DNA of 64,000 nt from CBDIHH01 sp965279095 (GCA_965279095.1 CBDIHH010000007.1:248001-312000), one strand, 5' to 3'; positions 54,668 to 63,095 are shown, numbered from the stretch's first letter. Notes: generated by a model not told the origin, from the letters alone. Program-made: numbers and translations.

Positions 54668-56385
54668 GCGGAGGCCTCCAGCCAGCGGGCGACCATCTGG
54701 CGGTAGGCGTCCTCCAGATTGCGGGTGAAGCCGACCTCGTCGGCATAGGGCGAGGCGTCGAAGCCGGCGCGGGTCCTGGCGCGCAGGGCGTCCAGGGCCT
54801 GTACGTCCGCCGTCAGGGCCAGGGCGCGGGCGACATAGTCGTCCCAGCTGGTCGCCACCAGCTCGTCCAGGCCGCAGGGCAGCACCACCGGCAGGCCGAT
54901 GCGGGCGTAGAAGTCGTCGCCCTTGAGGGTCAGCACCGGCACGCCGCTGGCCAGGGCGTCGCAGCTGGTGGTGCCGCCGGGACAGGGCGAGGGGTCCAGC
55001 GCCAGGTCGATGTCGGCGAACTCGCGCCAGTAGTCGGCCCCGGTGGTGTGGCCGCGGAACTCCAGCTGTTCGGGCGCCGCGCCGTAGGCGGCGAAGCGGG
55101 CGCGGGTCACCCGCTGCAGCACCGGGTCGGTGTAATAGCTGTATTTCAGCACCAGCCGGTCATGAGGCCGCGCGCGCAGGATCGCCGCCCAGGCCTGGAC
55201 CGTCGGCTCGCTGAGCTTGGCCGGGTTGTTGAACGAGCCGAAGGTGATGTGAGCGGCTTTGAGCGCCGGGGTGGGGACGGGGTCGGAGCGGTCCGGCGAG
55301 GCGCGGCACGGGGTCACCACCGGCCCGATGCGCCAGATCTGCTCGGTGAAATAGCGCTCGTCGCCGGGGTATTCCATGCTGTCGGCGTGCAGGACGTAGT
55401 CCATGCAATCGAGCCCCGTGGTCTGGACGAAGTTTATCCAGGCGATCTGCACCGGCGCCGGGCGATGGGCGAACACCGGCAGGCGGCTGCCGGCGGTATG
55501 GCCCCAGACGTCCACCAGGATGTCGATCTTGTCGGCGCGGATGCGCGCCGCCACCTCGGCGTCGGGGACGCCGCCGATGGCGCGCACCTTGGCGCCCTTG
55601 GGCAGGGGCCCCTCCGAGGCCGGATCGGCGCAGTAGAGGAAAACCTCCACGGCGGCCGGGTCGTGGGCGTCCAGCACCGGCAGCAGGAACTGCGCCACCT
55701 GGTTGCGGGTGAAGCTGGGGCCGATGTAGCCGATCCGCAGCGGGCGCTTGAGACTGCGCTTGTTGGCGAAAGCGGGCGCCTTGGGGGTCACGGGCGCCGC
55801 ATAGAGGCTGGCCCACCGCCGGGCCTCATCGGACACGCGGCGCATGCGGTCCGGCGCGTGGAAAAGGGGATAGAGCAGGAACTGGTGGACGTCGGGGGTG
55901 GCGAACACCTCGGCCGCCGCGGTGAACACCTGGATGGCCTCGTCCATGCGGCCCTGGTGCTGCATGGACAGGCCGTAGCTGAGCAGGGTCGGACCATCGA
56001 GATTGTCGAAATCCAGGGACCGGCCGAGGCAGACGGTGGCCGCCGCCATCAGCTTGGCGGCGTAGAACTGGTGGCCGATCTGGCCGCAGTAGGCCTTGTC
56101 GGCCCGGAAGCGGGCCATGTCGACGTCGGCGGCCCGCATCACCTCGTGGGCGTGCAGGTTGCGCGCCTCGTCCAGCACCTGGGCGGCCATGGCCGGCTCG
56201 CTGGCCGCCACCAGGGCCGCATAGAGCCAGTAGCGGCTCTCGTGGTCGCGCGGATCGGCCTCCGAGGCGGCATGGAAGATCTCCACCGCCCGCAGCGTCT
56301 CGCCCTGGGCGAGCGCGGCGCGCCCCAGGTCGATGGGACCGGCCGCCGGGGCGAGGCGGGCGAGGGCGGCGAGGGCGGCGGTCAT
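54664..56385 (-). CDS. TPR protein with GT41 (OGT/SPINDLY-type) glycosyltransferase domain
   Basis: The 573-residue product has N-terminal helical TPR-like repeats (about residues 20-175: LAQGETLRAVEIFHAASEAD and HQGRMDEAIQVFTAAAEVF) and a GT41 catalytic domain (about 213-570). The latter shows RIGYIGPSF, VDVWGHTAGSRLPVFAHRPA, ITFGSFNNPAKLSEP with the conserved K390, and CPGGTTSCDALASGVPVLTL. Family members attach sugars to Ser/Thr of proteins; in Caulobacter, FlmG of this architecture glycosylates flagellins. The position equivalent to the conserved His498 of human OGT is Asn228 (FTRNQVA). It heads a three-gene coupled operon. Confidence 0.88.
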   Translation of the reverse strand: MTAALAALARLAPAAGPIDLGRAALAQGETLRAVEIFHAASEADPRDHESRYWLYAALVAASEPAMAAQVLDEARNLHAHEVMRAADVDMARFRADKAYCGQIGHQFYAAKLMAAATVCLGRSLDFDNLDGPTLLSYGLSMQHQGRMDEAIQVFTAAAEVFATPDVHQFLLYPLFHAPDRMRRVSDEARRWASLYAAPVTPKAPAFANKRSLKRPLRIGYIGPSFTRNQVAQFLLPVLDAHDPAAVEVFLYCADPASEGPLPKGAKVRAIGGVPDAEVAARIRADKIDILVDVWGHTAGSRLPVFAHRPAPVQIAWINFVQTTGLDCMDYVLHADSMEYPGDERYFTEQIWRIGPVVTPCRASPDRSDPVPTPALKAAHITFGSFNNPAKLSEPTVQAWAAILRARPHDRLVLKYSYYTDPVLQRVTRARFAAYGAAPEQLEFRGHTTGADYWREFADIDLALDPSPCPGGTTSCDALASGVPVLTLKGDDFYARIGLPVVLPCGLDELVATSWDDYVARALALTADVQALDALRARTRAGFDASPYADEVGFTRNLEDAYRQMVARWLEASA

Positions 56386-56488
56386 GGACGGGCTCCGGGC
56401 GGACGCGCACAGAACGGCAAGCGAATCGCGATCGAAGCTGGGCCAATCGGATAAAGGACGCGTTAACCACCCGCGCGGGGGCTGACGC

Positions 56489-59161
56489 TCAGGGAGCGCC
56501 CATGGGCAGGGCCGCCAAGCTGGCGGCCAGGTCGTCCTTGCGGAAGGGCTTGGTCAGGCGCGGCAGGTGCGGCGCGATGCCCTCGCTCTCGGCATAGCCG
56601 GAGATGATCAGGATCGGCGTGCCCGGATGGCGGGCCTGCACCTCGCGGGCGAGGTCGGCGCCGGTCATGCCCGGCATCAGATGGTCGGTGACCACCAGGT
56701 CGAACGCCTGCCGGTCCAGCAGCCCCAGGGCCTCGGCCGCCGTGGGCGCCTCGGCGACCCTGTAGCCGAGCTCGGCCAGCATGTCGGCGGTGGTGGCCCG
56801 CACCAGGGACTCGTCGTCCACCAGCAGGGCCGCGCCGACGAACCGGCCCTCCGGTCGGACCACCGGATCGGCCAGGTCGGGACGGGCGGGCTCCAGGCTG
56901 GCCGGCAGCCACAGGTCGATGTTCGTCCCCAGCCCCGGCCGGCTGGCGATCGCCATGGCGCCGCCGAGCTGTGACACCAGGCCGTGCACCATCGACAGGC
57001 CCAGGCCGGTGCCCTTGCCGATACCCTTGGTGGAGAAGAAGGGTTCGATGGCCCGCGCCGCCGTGGGCTCGTCCATGCCCACCCCGGTATCGGCCACGGA
57101 CAGGCGCACATAGGCGCCCGGGGCCAGGCCCGAGCGGTGATCGTGACCTACGGCCTCGTCCGTGGCGGAGATCCGCAGGGTCCCGCCGTCAGGCATGGCG
57201 TCACGGGCGTTCACGCTGAGATTGAGAATGGCCATCTCGAGCTGGTGGGGGTCGGTCAGGGCGGCGGGAAGCTGATCGGCGATGTCGACCACCACCTTGA
57301 TCTGGGGCCCCGAGGTGCTGGCCACCAGGTCGGCCATCCCGTGCACCAGGGCGGTGACGTCCACCGCGCTGGTCTGCAGGGGTTGGCGGCGGGCGAAGGC
57401 GAGCAGGCGCTGGACCAGGGTGCGGGCGCGCTCCGCCGATTGCAGGGCGCCGTCGATGAGGCGCTGTTCGCGCTCCCCTCCCAGGCCCCGGCGGTGCAGC
57501 AGGTCCAGGGCGCCCAGGATGGGGGTCAGCAGGTTGTTGAAATCATGCGCCACCCCGCCGGTCAGCTGGCCCATGGCGTCCAGCTTCTGGGACTGCCGCA
57601 GCGCCTCCTGGGCGACGATGAGCTGGTCGGTGCGCTCGGAGACCCGCTGCTCCAGGGTCTCGTTGATCTGGCGCAGGGCCGCCTCGCTCGCCGTCAGGGC
57701 CGCCTGGGCCTCATGCACCTCGGTCACGTCGTAGCCGTCCACGAAGATGCCGTAGACCGACCCGTCCGGGTCGAGGATGGGCTGGTAGATCAGCTGCAGG
57801 ATGCGCTGCTCCAGCGGCGCGCCCTGCTCGCGTTGCAACAGGGCGGGCAGGTTGGTCCCGACGAAGGCCTCGCCGGTCCCGAACACCTGGTCGAGCAGCT
57901 CGAAATAGCCCTGGCCGGCGATCTCGGGCACGGCCTCGCGCACGCTGAGCCCGACCAGCTGGCGGTGGCCGACCAGCTGCAGATAGGCGTCGTTGGCCAG
58001 CTCGAAGACATGGTCGGGCCCCCGCAGCACCGCCATGAAGCTGGGCGCCTGCTGGAACATGCCGCGCATCTGGTCGCGCTCGCGGGTGCGCAGCTGGACC
58101 TCCGACGCCAGGGCGTCAGCCGCCGCCTGGCGCAGGCGCACCGCCTCGGCCAGGGCCTCGGCCCGCTGCTGGGCCGCCTCATAGGCCTGGGCGCTGGCCA
58201 GGCCCGAGGCGATCTGGCCGCCCAGCAGTTGCAGGAAGGAGCGGTAGTCGCCGTCGAAGGGGCGGTAGGGGTTGAGGCCGACGACCATGGCCCCGAACGG
58301 CCGGTCCTCGCCCTGGCCCAGCAGGGGCACGATGGCCGCCGCCGTGGGCGGGGCGTCCCAGGCGCCGCTGGGCGGATCGCTTCGCGGATCGAGCGCCACC
58401 GGCTCCGCCGCCTCCCCCGACCAGATTCCGCTGAGGTCCCAGGGGCAGAAGGCGGCCTCTCCGAACGGATGGCCGTCGGGCACGCCGGTGGCGCAGGCCA
58501 GGGCCGGCTGCCCGTCCGCATCGAACAGATAGGTCAGGCTGAAGGGCATGTCGCGCTGGTTGAGGGCCAGCTGGCTGCACACCGCCTGGATCACCGCCGC
58601 CCGCCCGGTGATCCCGGACAGGCCCTCGGCCAGCTCGCGCAGGGAGGTCAGGCGGCGCTCGCTGATGACCCGAAAGGTCTCCTCGGCCACGGCGCACAGG
58701 ATGCCCTCCACCTGGCCGGTGTCGCCCATCAGCGGGCTGTAGGAGAAGGTGTGGTAGGTCTCCTCGGGATAGCCGCTGCGCTCGAGCAACAGCAGCAGCG
58801 CCCGGTCCCAGGTGGCCTCGCCGCGCTCATAGACCGCCCGCAGGCGCGGCTCGATGTCGGGCCAGATCTCCGCCCACAGGACCTTGGTGGGGGTGGCCAG
58901 GGAGGCCGGATGCTTGATCCCCAGGGTCGGGCGATAGGCGTCGTTGTAGAGAAAAGCGATGTCCGGGCCCCAGCCCAGCCACATGTCGAAGCGCGAGGTC
59001 AGCAGGATGCGGACGGCGACCTTCAGGGCGTTGGGCCAGGCCTCGGGCGGGCCCAGCGACGTCTGCTCCCACGGGTGGGCGCGCATCAGCCGCGCCATCT
59101 CGCCGTCGCCCACGAAGATCTCATGCCGATCGGTGGACGCGGTCGGCGGCGTGGCGGTCAA
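56489..59161 (-). CDS. Hybrid sensor histidine kinase (PAS-GAF-PAS-HisKA-HATPase-REC)
   Basis: The 890-residue product has no membrane segment. Domains in order: a PAS-like fold (~25-165), GAF-like (~175-325), PAS (~370-485), coiled coil and HisKA with phospho-acceptor H539 (GGVAHDFNNLL), HATPase_c (~640-755; N649-type NLSVNARDAMPDGG, DTGVGM and GLGLSMV), and a receiver (~775-888) with D826 (VVTDHLMPGMTG). This architecture is common among cytoplasmic stress and light sensors, whose effector is unknown. No separate response regulator is encoded nearby. A hairpin lies between it and the DUF1285 gene upstream. Confidence 0.95.
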   Translation of the reverse strand: MTATPPTASTDRHEIFVGDGEMARLMRAHPWEQTSLGPPEAWPNALKVAVRILLTSRFDMWLGWGPDIAFLYNDAYRPTLGIKHPASLATPTKVLWAEIWPDIEPRLRAVYERGEATWDRALLLLLERSGYPEETYHTFSYSPLMGDTGQVEGILCAVAEETFRVISERRLTSLRELAEGLSGITGRAAVIQAVCSQLALNQRDMPFSLTYLFDADGQPALACATGVPDGHPFGEAAFCPWDLSGIWSGEAAEPVALDPRSDPPSGAWDAPPTAAAIVPLLGQGEDRPFGAMVVGLNPYRPFDGDYRSFLQLLGGQIASGLASAQAYEAAQQRAEALAEAVRLRQAAADALASEVQLRTRERDQMRGMFQQAPSFMAVLRGPDHVFELANDAYLQLVGHRQLVGLSVREAVPEIAGQGYFELLDQVFGTGEAFVGTNLPALLQREQGAPLEQRILQLIYQPILDPDGSVYGIFVDGYDVTEVHEAQAALTASEAALRQINETLEQRVSERTDQLIVAQEALRQSQKLDAMGQLTGGVAHDFNNLLTPILGALDLLHRRGLGGEREQRLIDGALQSAERARTLVQRLLAFARRQPLQTSAVDVTALVHGMADLVASTSGPQIKVVVDIADQLPAALTDPHQLEMAILNLSVNARDAMPDGGTLRISATDEAVGHDHRSGLAPGAYVRLSVADTGVGMDEPTAARAIEPFFSTKGIGKGTGLGLSMVHGLVSQLGGAMAIASRPGLGTNIDLWLPASLEPARPDLADPVVRPEGRFVGAALLVDDESLVRATTADMLAELGYRVAEAPTAAEALGLLDRQAFDLVVTDHLMPGMTGADLAREVQARHPGTPILIISGYAESEGIAPHLPRLTKPFRKDDLAASLAALPMGAP

Positions 59162-59212
59162 GGTCCGGCTCCGGGCAGAGAAATCGACGAGCCGCCGGCG
59201 CGGCCGCCCTCC

Positions 59213-59240
59213 TTAAATAAGCAACCTTGGCTTAGGTTGC
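59213..59240 (-). terminator. Rho-independent terminator after the DUF1285 gene
   Basis: On the minus strand a 7-bp stem (GCAACCT / AGGTTGC) with a 6-base loop is followed by TTATTT. It begins 3 bases after the stop codon of the DUF1285 gene and lies upstream of the kinase gene, which therefore likely has its own promoter. The stem is short, so efficiency is uncertain. Confidence 0.55.
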
Positions 59241-59242
59241 CA

Positions 59243-59830
59243 TCAGGCGCCGATGTGACCGCCCGGCGGCCCGATCGGGAACCAGGCGCCCAGGGACGAG
59301 ACCCCCAGCTGCGGCCCCTGCGGCGTGGCCCGCTCGGTGGCCATCTCCGCCAGTTCGTAGAAGACCGGGCGGGCGATCAGGGCTTCCAGCCCACGGCGGA
59401 CATGGACATAGGGGCGCGGCGTGCCGTCGGCGGCGGTCTCCACGCGCAGGGGATCGTTCGGGCCGACGGTGACCGTGTCGCCGACATTGGTGGTGAAGGT
59501 CAGGGCGTCGACGCCCCCCTCCCCCGGCGCGCGATCCACCCGAACGGCGACGAACGGGGCGTCCTCGACGGTGATCCTCAGCTTCTCGCCGGGGGTGACC
59601 AGGTGGATGCCGTCGGGGTCTTTGCGCAGGACGGTGGAGAACAGCCGCACCAGGGCCTCGCGCCCGATGGGCCGGCCCTCGTGGATCCAGTCGCCATTGG
59701 CCTTGATGACGATGTCGATGTCGCCGCAGTGGGCGGGATGCCAAAGATGCACCGGCGGCAGGCCCCGTCCGGGGGCCTGCTTTGCGGCGGCGATCACGGC
59801 GTCGAGGCCGGTGGCGGGGGTGTCGGGCAT
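59243..59830 (-). CDS. DUF1285 domain-containing protein
   Basis: The 195-residue product matches the DUF1285 family: PPVHLWHPAHCGDIDIVIKA and GDWIHEGRPIGREALVRLFS, then TPGEKLRITVEDAPFVAV. The family is conserved in alphaproteobacteria and of unknown function; a known structure shows a PH-like beta-rich fold. ATG 59830 has no clear ribosome binding site (TAGTCTCCCCCC upstream). It is not clearly linked to its neighbours: a terminator follows it and a repeat-rich 357-bp gap lies upstream. Confidence 0.9.
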   Translation of the reverse strand: MPDTPATGLDAVIAAAKQAPGRGLPPVHLWHPAHCGDIDIVIKANGDWIHEGRPIGREALVRLFSTVLRKDPDGIHLVTPGEKLRITVEDAPFVAVRVDRAPGEGGVDALTFTTNVGDTVTVGPNDPLRVETAADGTPRPYVHVRRGLEALIARPVFYELAEMATERATPQGPQLGVSSLGAWFPIGPPGGHIGA

Positions 59831-59917
59831 GGGGGGAGACTACGCCCTTTCCCCTCAAAAATCCCCGTATTCGCCGCCGGGTCCCCTGGACCAAGGCAAC
59901 GCCGCCCCCCTTACAAC

Positions 59918-60023
59918 CCGTCATCGTCCGGCTTGACCGGACGACCCAGGCCCGCCGACCTCAACGCGCGGATTGGGGTCACGTCGTGATGATGGGTCGT
60001 CCGGTCAAGCCGGACGATGACGG
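59918..60023. repeat. Long perfect inverted repeat, family E
   Basis: Two 31-bp perfectly complementary arms (59918-59948 and 59993-60023; CCGTCATCGTCCGGCTTGAC and its complement at the ends) flank a 44-bp centre. Each arm also contains a small internal palindrome around CCGG. It lies in the 357-bp gap upstream of the DUF1285 gene and would fold into the strongest hairpin seen here. Confidence 0.9.
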
Positions 60024-60058
60024 AAGGTTTGAGGACTCTGCTAGGCTGCCGCCATCCA

Positions 60059-60178
60059 CCGTCCTCATCCTGAGGTGCGAGTGGAACGAGCCTCGAAGGA
60101 CGTGCAACCCTCGGCGCTGAACGGGCCCTGCGTCCTTCGAGGCCCCCGCTGCGCGGTGGGCGCCTCAGGATGAGGACA
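60059..60178. repeat. Palindromic intergenic repeat, family F (copy 1)
   Basis: Outer arms GTCCTCATCCTGAGG and CCTCAGGATGAGGAC, inner arms CCTCGAAGGACG and CGTCCTTCGAGG, with further palindromic material in the centre. It ends 9 bp before the stop codon of the 60188 gene and may terminate it. A related but rearranged element is at 63228-63340. Confidence 0.8.
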
Positions 60179-60187
60179 GGAGGAGGC

Positions 60188-60589
60188 TCAAGCCGCCGCC
60201 ACGTCCCGCCGCTCGGGCGCATCCAGGTCGTAGCGGGGGAAGCCGCGCATGCGGGCGTCGGCATAGGCGTTGCCGGTGGGGCCCAGCGCCGGCTTGCGCA
60301 GGGGCAGGCTGTCGAGCACCTGGATGATCTGCTCCTCGAACTCGTCCCACAGGATGCTGACCTCCAGGGCCCGGCGGCGCTCGTCGCCGAGCAGCAGGCG
60401 CATGTCCTCGCGCTCCACCCGCTCGGGGGAGAAGCGGATCAGGGTGGTGCCGTCGTCGCGCCAGTCGCGGACGTCGCCGAAGGCGACCAGGGCGCCCACC
60501 ACGGCGCCGGACGGGGGAATGACGGGATTGGCGCGGGCCCACAGGCTGAGGGCGGGCAGGGACGCGAGGGCGGTCTGACGGGCGGTCAT
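60188..60589 (-). CDS. Uncharacterised 133-residue protein, divergent from WYL regulator
   Basis: Translation from ATG 60589, 7 bases after AGGAG, gives MTARQTALASLPALSLWARA. The middle has the conserved-looking LIRFSPERVEREDMRLLLGD and VSILWDEFEEQIIQVLDSLP. I do not recognise a family with confidence; texture suggests a small soluble mixed alpha/beta protein. A longer frame to 60688 would overlap the divergent gene and is not favoured. It shares a 90-bp divergent promoter with the WYL regulator, its most likely controller. Confidence 0.7.
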   Translation of the reverse strand: MTARQTALASLPALSLWARANPVIPPSGAVVGALVAFGDVRDWRDDGTTLIRFSPERVEREDMRLLLGDERRRALEVSILWDEFEEQIIQVLDSLPLRKPALGPTGNAYADARMRGFPRYDLDAPERRDVAAA

Positions 60590-60679
60590 GAGGCGGCTCC
60601 TGGAACTGTCGGGGACCGGCTTGCCACCGGCCACGAATAACTTCTGACTGGCCGCTGCGACAGAAACGGACGTAACGAA

Positions 60680-61663
60680 ATGCGCCACGACAAATCCCGC
60701 GCCCTGCTCGACCTCGGCCGCGCCCTGGCCGGCTCGGCCGAGGGCTTGACCCTGGACGAGATGGCCGCCGTCGCCGGGGTCGACCGGCGCACCGCCGAGC
60801 GTATGCGGGACCGGCTATGGGACCTGTTCCCGGCCATGGAGGCGGTGGCCGATCCGCCGACCAAGCGCTTCCGCATTCCCTCGGGCCTCGACGGCTTCAT
60901 GCAGGCGCCTAGCGCCGACGAGCTGGCCGCCCTGGGCGCCGCCGCCGACGCCCTCGCCGCCCAGGGCTCGCCCCTGCGCGCCGCCGCCCTGCGGTCGCTG
61001 GAGGCCAAGGTTCTGGCCGCCCTGCGCGCCCCCGCCCGGCGCAAGATCGCCCCGGACCTGGAGGCCCTGCTGCAGGCCGAGGCCATCGCCGTGCAGGCCG
61101 GCCCGCGGCCGTTCGAGAGCGAGGTGGTGCTGGGCGCGATCCGGGAGGGCATCAAGGCCGGCCTGGCCATCAGCTTCGCCTATATGGGCGGCTCGTCGCC
61201 CGGGCGGCGGCGCGAGGTGGTCCCCTACGGCCTGCTGTTCGGGCGCAGCAATTACCTCGTGGCCGCCGAGACGGCGGCGGGGGCGACGGCGCGCAACTGG
61301 CGGCTGGACCGCATCGCTGACATCGCCGTGACCGATGGCCCCGCAGCGCGGCCCGAGGGCTTCTCCCTGCAGGGCTACGCCGACCAGAGCTTCGGCATCT
61401 ACCAGGACGACACCGAGGACGTGGTCCTCGACTTCACCCCCGCCGCCGCCGAGGGCGCGTTGCGCTGGCGCTTCCACGTGGGGCAGAAGGCGGAGCAGCG
61501 GGCGGACGGGTCGGTGCGCGTGCGGTTCCGCTCAAGCGGCATGCGCGAGCTGGCCTGGCACCTGTTCACCTGGGGCGAGACGGTGACGATCGTGGAGCCG
61601 CCGCGGTTGCGGGCGTTGCTGGCGGAACAGTTGCAGGCGGCGGGGCGGGGGTTGGGGGGCTGA
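60680..61663 (+). CDS. WYL-domain transcriptional regulator
   Basis: The 327-residue product has an N-terminal winged helix (about residues 5-65: SRALLDLGRALAGSAEGLTL, DEMAAVAGVDRRTAERM), a linker helix region with AADALAAQGSPLRAAALRSL, and a WYL ligand domain (about 150-230; REVVPYGLLFGRSNYLVAAE, RNWRLDRIADI). The C-terminal WCX-like extension is also present. WYL regulators sense nucleotides or other small ligands and control DNA damage or defence genes in some bacteria. It faces the unknown gene at 60188, which it probably regulates. No defence genes are visible nearby. Confidence 0.9.
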   Translation: MRHDKSRALLDLGRALAGSAEGLTLDEMAAVAGVDRRTAERMRDRLWDLFPAMEAVADPPTKRFRIPSGLDGFMQAPSADELAALGAAADALAAQGSPLRAAALRSLEAKVLAALRAPARRKIAPDLEALLQAEAIAVQAGPRPFESEVVLGAIREGIKAGLAISFAYMGGSSPGRRREVVPYGLLFGRSNYLVAAETAAGATARNWRLDRIADIAVTDGPAARPEGFSLQGYADQSFGIYQDDTEDVVLDFTPAAAEGALRWRFHVGQKAEQRADGSVRVRFRSSGMRELAWHLFTWGETVTIVEPPRLRALLAEQLQAAGRGLGG

Positions 61664-61674
61664 GCGCTGAGCTA

Positions 61675-61844
61675 TACTCCTCCCCCCTTGTGGGGGAGGG
61701 GGACCGCGCTCGCGCGGTGGAGGGGGCTGCGCCGCGCGTGGTCAGTCCAGCGCGACAAAGGGGAGACCTGTCCGGCAAAGGGCGGCGCTGCCCCCTCCAC
61801 CAGCCTGCGGCTGGTCCCCCTCCCCCACAAGGGGGGAGGAGTAC
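61675..61844. repeat. Palindromic repeat block, family C (copy 3)
   Basis: Shares the outer TACTCCTCCCCC and GGGGGAGGAGTA arms and overall layout with 51963-52148; internal palindromes differ (CCGCGCTCGCGCGG, CCAGCCTGCGGCTGG). It is the first of several elements in the 573-bp gap between the WYL regulator and the AHSA1-like gene. Confidence 0.8.
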
Positions 61845-61905
61845 GGCGGGTCGGAGCGGGCTCTCACCCCTCCACACCTTGCCGTCGAGTGCTTGATGGA
61901 AGGGT
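61838..61905. repeat. Direct repeat, family G (copy 1)
   Basis: A ~68-bp segment (GAGTACGGCGGGT ... CTCTCACCCCTCCACACC ... GCTTGATGGAAGGGT) recurs at 63128-63198 in the same orientation, 1.29 kb away. The intervening DNA carries the ArsR/AHSA1 pair, so recombination between the copies could delete it. The rest of the gap (61906-62117) includes an inverted repeat with GTCAAGGC/GCCTTGAC arms at 61925-61981. Confidence 0.75.
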
Positions 61906-62117
61906 GTTTCGACAGGCGGCGCGCGTCAAGGCTGCGCCGCAGGCGCACCGCTGCGCGGAGGCGCGGAGCGCCGGCCTTGACCCGCGTCGGCTGACGAAAT
62001 CATGCTCCGCCAAGCGATCGACGGAGGGGTTTGCGCACAAGGTGACAAACCCGGCGGCCGCCTGCCTCGTCTTGGGCCAGTTGGGCTGGGCTTGGATCAC
62101 CCTCCCCTATCCGATCT

Positions 62118-62195
62118 TCCCGGCGAAAGCCGGGATCCAGATCCTAGAGCCCTACCGCACAGCCATAGGATCTGGGCCCCGGCTTTCGCCGGGGA
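62118..62195. repeat. Palindromic intergenic repeat, family B (copy 3)
   Basis: Double palindrome (CCCGGCGAAAGCCGGG, then CCCCGGCTTTCGCCGGGG) with the conserved CAGATCCTAGAG and TAGGATCTGGG spacers shared with 44413-44490. It lies 42 bp beyond the stop codon of the AHSA1-like gene, where it may terminate transcription. Confidence 0.85.
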
Positions 62196-62236
62196 TGCGG
62201 GTCTTGGTGAGCCGATCAAACCAATCCCGACACGCC

Positions 62237-62743
62237 CTAACCCGCCGCGCCGATCTCCTGGATCAGCCCCTGCAGCTGGTCGAACTGTTCGCCCCAGCCG
62301 CTGGTGCTGCCCGAGGCGATGGCCTCGTCGAGGGCCTCCTTGGACGGGTAGAGCTCGTGGACGACGATCACCGTGGTCCCGTCGCGGTCCTCGAAGGTCA
62401 CCGTGGTGACGGCGCCGTCCTCGCCGCCCTCCTCGTTGGTCCAGACGAGGCGCGAGGGCGGCGTCACCTCGAGGTAGCGGCCGAAGAAGGCCATGGGCTG
62501 GTCCGAGAGCGGGTGGCCCATCACCAGGCGGTAGGCGCCGCCGGTGCGCACCTCGGCCTCGTAGGCGATCAGGGTGAGCCCGCAGGACCGGGGGATCCAC
62601 CAGCGCTGGAACAGGTTCGGCCGGGACCAGGCCTCGAACACCAGCCGCGCCGGGCCCTGGACGGTGCGCGTCACCACGAGCGCCCGATCGGATATCCGCT
62701 CCGCCGTGGTGGCGGCCGGTTCAGTCTGACTGCCCTGGTCCAT
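62237..62743 (-). CDS. SRPBCC / AHSA1-family protein
   Basis: The 168-residue product is a START-like (SRPBCC) fold of the activator-of-Hsp90 homology type: ALVVTRTVQGPARLVFEAWS, RWWIPRSCGLTLIAYEAEVR, TVTFEDRDGTTVIVVHELYP. These proteins bind hydrophobic ligands. The paired arrangement with an ArsR regulator is very common. Its start overlaps the end of the regulator gene by 23 bases, and AGGGAGAGGG provides the ribosome binding site. The ligand is unknown. Confidence 0.9.
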   Translation of the reverse strand: MDQGSQTEPAATTAERISDRALVVTRTVQGPARLVFEAWSRPNLFQRWWIPRSCGLTLIAYEAEVRTGGAYRLVMGHPLSDQPMAFFGRYLEVTPPSRLVWTNEEGGEDGAVTTVTFEDRDGTTVIVVHELYPSKEALDEAIASGSTSGWGEQFDQLQGLIQEIGAAG

Positions 62744-63086
62744 CGTCCCTCTCCCTCTGCTGCAGTTCCTCGACGATCTGGTCCAGCCCGTCGAAGCGGG
62801 CGGCCCACAGCCGGCGATAGGCTTCGATCCAGGCCGCCTCCTCCGCCAGCCGGCCGGCGCCGAGCCGGCAGGTGCGGACCCTGCCGACCTTGCGGGTGGT
62901 GACCAGCCCCGCCTGCTCCAGGACGCCGACGTGCTTCTTCATGCCGGTGAGGGTCATGTGGAAGCGGTCGGCCAGCTGGGTGATCGACGCATCCCCGCGG
63001 CCAAGCTGCTCCAGTACTCCGCGGCGGGTGCCGTCCGACAGGGCGGCGAAGGCGGTGTCGAGGGCGGAGGCGTTATGCTGAACCAT
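62721..63086 (-). CDS. ArsR-family transcriptional regulator
   Basis: The 121-residue product has the ArsR winged helix: LDTAFAALSDGTRRGVLEQL, then ASITQLADRFHMTLTGMKKH and VGVLEQAGLVTTRKVGRVRT. The metal-binding ELCVCDL motif of arsenic or metal sensors is absent, as expected for regulators paired with AHSA1-type genes. ATG 63086 is used; a longer frame to 63206 would read through repeat DNA. The start codon lies inside a perfect palindrome (63078-63095), a probable autoregulatory operator. No ribosome binding site is visible, so the transcript may be leaderless. Confidence 0.9.
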   Translation of the reverse strand: MVQHNASALDTAFAALSDGTRRGVLEQLGRGDASITQLADRFHMTLTGMKKHVGVLEQAGLVTTRKVGRVRTCRLGAGRLAEEAAWIEAYRRLWAARFDGLDQIVEELQQRERDDGPGQSD

Positions 63087-63095
63087 TTGGTTCAG
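63078..63095. promoter_or_regulatory. Perfect palindrome at the ArsR start codon (putative operator)
   Basis: CTGAACCA-TT-TGGTTCAG has 8-bp perfectly complementary arms and covers the ATG of the ArsR gene. Palindromes of this size at the promoter or start of an ArsR/AHSA1 pair are typical autorepression sites. Confidence 0.7.

Noticed and set aside
56984..59989. 1001-codon plus-strand frame opposite the histidine kinase
   Set aside because: Same reason: mirror of a gene with complete domain structure on the minus strand.
61864..62100. 78-codon minus-strand frame in the repeat-rich gap
   Set aside because: It translates repeat and palindrome DNA (families G and others) and has no ribosome binding site; most likely an accidental frame.
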